Positions 6,342-7,212 of a DNA stretch of 7,212 bases are shown piece after piece. The DNA is from Desulfobacterales bacterium (GTDB taxonomy: Bacteria; Desulfobacterota; Desulfobacteria; Desulfobacterales; Desulfobacteraceae). The position numbers and the translations under genes are program-made. Position 1 is the stretch's first letter. Each line of letters opens with the position of its first letter. The stretch is taken from positions 1 to 7,212 of the forward strand of contig JAKSBB010000722.1 in NCBI GenBank assembly GCA_022361315.1, written 5' to 3'. The notes beneath the pieces were generated by a model. That model saw only the letters and a program-made list of their open reading frames with translations, had not been told where the DNA came from and made no database searches.

Positions 6342-7212
6342 TCAGGTGCTGGTGCCGGTTTCGTCCGACACGGACAATTCGATGATAAATACGGTGCCCT
6401 CGTTTACCGGACGCCCGATTGTAAGCCGTCCCCGGTGATCGGTGATGATCCGGTGACAGAGACTGAGGCCGATACCGGTACTATGGGCCTTGGTGGTGAA
6501 AAAGGGATCAAAGATCTTGGCCCGCAGATCCCGTGGAATACCGGGACCGTTATCTGCTATCCAGATCATGATTTTGTCCCGGACGGACCGGGTTGTAATG
6601 GAAATGGCCCCGTCCTCCCGGTATTCGAACAGGGCATCGGCAGCGTTGTTGATCAGGTTCAGAACCACCTCTTCGATGAGGTGGGGTTCTGCCCAGCACA
6701 GGGGCAGCCCGGCATACAGGTCGCAGACGATTTTTATTCCCTTTTTGTTCAGTGCAAAGGAGGTCAGGTTGACGGCCTCGCTGACCGGATCATTGATGTT
6801 GATCAGGGCGAACTTGGGTTCTGTGGGCTTGGCAAAGTTCATCACCCGCCGGATCACGGACTCAATTTTCCCAGATGCCGCCCGGACCGCCCGGATGGAC
6901 CGGATGATCTTTTCCGCCTTTTCCGGATTTGAAAAATACTTTTCTATGGTTCCCAGATAAATATTGATCCCTGATAGGGGATTTCTGATCTCATGGGCAA
7001 TCCCGGCGGATACATGTCCCAGGGATGCCATCTTATCCTGGATGGTGAGCAGATGTTCCAGGCGTTTGGCCTCGGTCATATCCATGAAGATGAGCAGGAA
7101 GGCGTCCTGATCGTGGTAATCCATCGGGGTGGCAATGCAGGTGACCCAATTCAGGTTGTCCTCATCTTCGATGCCGTCACCGGAATAAAAACGGAAAGCC
7201 ACCTCCGCAGTT
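6342..7212 (-). CDS. PAS-type sensor histidine kinase, C-terminal part (runs off right edge)
   Basis: The frame is open to the window edge, giving 289 visible residues. A GTG at 7202 is an internal valine codon, not a start. The visible order is the end of a PAS domain (up to FMDMTEAKRLEHLL), then the dimerisation/phosphotransfer domain with GIAHEIRNPLSG, whose His codon is at 6995-6993. The ATPase domain follows, with N box NLINNAADAL, G1 DNGPGIP, F box FDPFFTTK and G2 GIGLSLC. All catalytic blocks look intact, so it should autophosphorylate and pass phosphate to Asp53 of the downstream regulator. The domain layout is NtrB-like. Any membrane or periplasmic sensing part would lie beyond the right edge, so the stimulus cannot be read here. 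It is the upstream gene of the operon, and the promoter is outside the window. Confidence 0.93.
   Translation of the reverse strand, partial: TAEVAFRFYSGDGIEDEDNLNWVTCIATPMDYHDQDAFLLIFMDMTEAKRLEHLLTIQDKMASLGHVSAGIAHEIRNPLSGINIYLGTIEKYFSNPEKAEKIIRSIRAVRAASGKIESVIRRVMNFAKPTEPKFALININDPVSEAVNLTSFALNKKGIKIVCDLYAGLPLCWAEPHLIEEVVLNLINNAADALFEYREDGAISITTRSVRDKIMIWIADNGPGIPRDLRAKIFDPFFTTKAHSTGIGLSLCHRIITDHRGRLTIGRPVNEGTVFIIELSVSDETGTST

Noticed and set aside
5760..6932. Plus-strand open frame of 390 codons opposite the kinase and regulator genes
   Set aside because: It lies wholly antisense to two genes with intact family motifs. Its translation is Gly/Asp/Pro/His-rich with no recognisable domain, as expected for the mirror frame of conserved GC-biased coding DNA.
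7200..7202. GTG as start of the histidine kinase
   Set aside because: The frame stays open to the window edge and the protein would begin in the middle of a PAS domain, so this is an internal valine codon.
1..7212. CRISPR array, tRNA, rRNA, insertion sequence or attachment site
   Set aside because: No regularly spaced repeats, tRNA-like cloverleaf, transposase frame or terminal inverted repeats were seen by eye.

Overview
The window is 7.2 kb of ordinary-looking bacterial chromosome of moderate to slightly high GC, with compact genes, Shine-Dalgarno sites and a sigma-54 dependent regulator. The mix of a PAS/GGDEF protein, a divergent LysR/oxidoreductase pair, and a PAS-type histidine kinase with an NtrC-type regulator and a free-standing periplasmic binding protein resembles sulfate-reducing Desulfobacterota (Desulfobacterales-like). 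That placement is an inference from protein style, not a database result. No mobile element, CRISPR array, rRNA or tRNA was seen.

Layout, left to right. (1) Positions 1-515, minus strand: the N-terminal part of a PAS-GGDEF signalling protein that runs off the left edge and whose GGDEF domain looks degenerate. (2) Positions 516-729: a divergent intergenic region with short direct and inverted repeats. (3) Positions 730-1758, plus strand: a PLP-dependent lyase of the threonine-aldolase/beta-eliminating-lyase fold. It converges on (4) 1795-2889, minus strand: a zinc-independent MDR (quinone-oxidoreductase-type) dehydrogenase, with a perfect GC-rich hairpin between the two. (5) Positions 2890-3055: a divergent control region holding an inverted repeat of the LysR T-N11-A type. 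(6) Positions 3056-3937, plus strand: a LysR regulator resembling the LrhA branch. (7) A hairpin, then 4031-4777, minus strand: an exported family-3 solute-binding protein. (8) A structured 150-bp gap. (9) Positions 4929-6317, minus strand: an NtrC-type sigma-54 activator carrying a GAFSGA loop. (10) Positions 6342-7212, minus strand: the C-terminal part of its partner histidine kinase, cut by the right edge.

Two working units can be proposed. The LysR regulator probably controls the divergent dehydrogenase gene and itself through the shared operator. The kinase and regulator form a two-component operon (24-bp gap). The orphan binding protein lies immediately downstream on the same strand with no permease in view, so it may be a target of the system or an accessory ligand sensor for it. 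Nothing in the window amounts to a clearly new system. The most interesting points are the LysR operator, the GAFSGA variant, the orphan binding protein with its structured leader, and the degenerate GGDEF domain.
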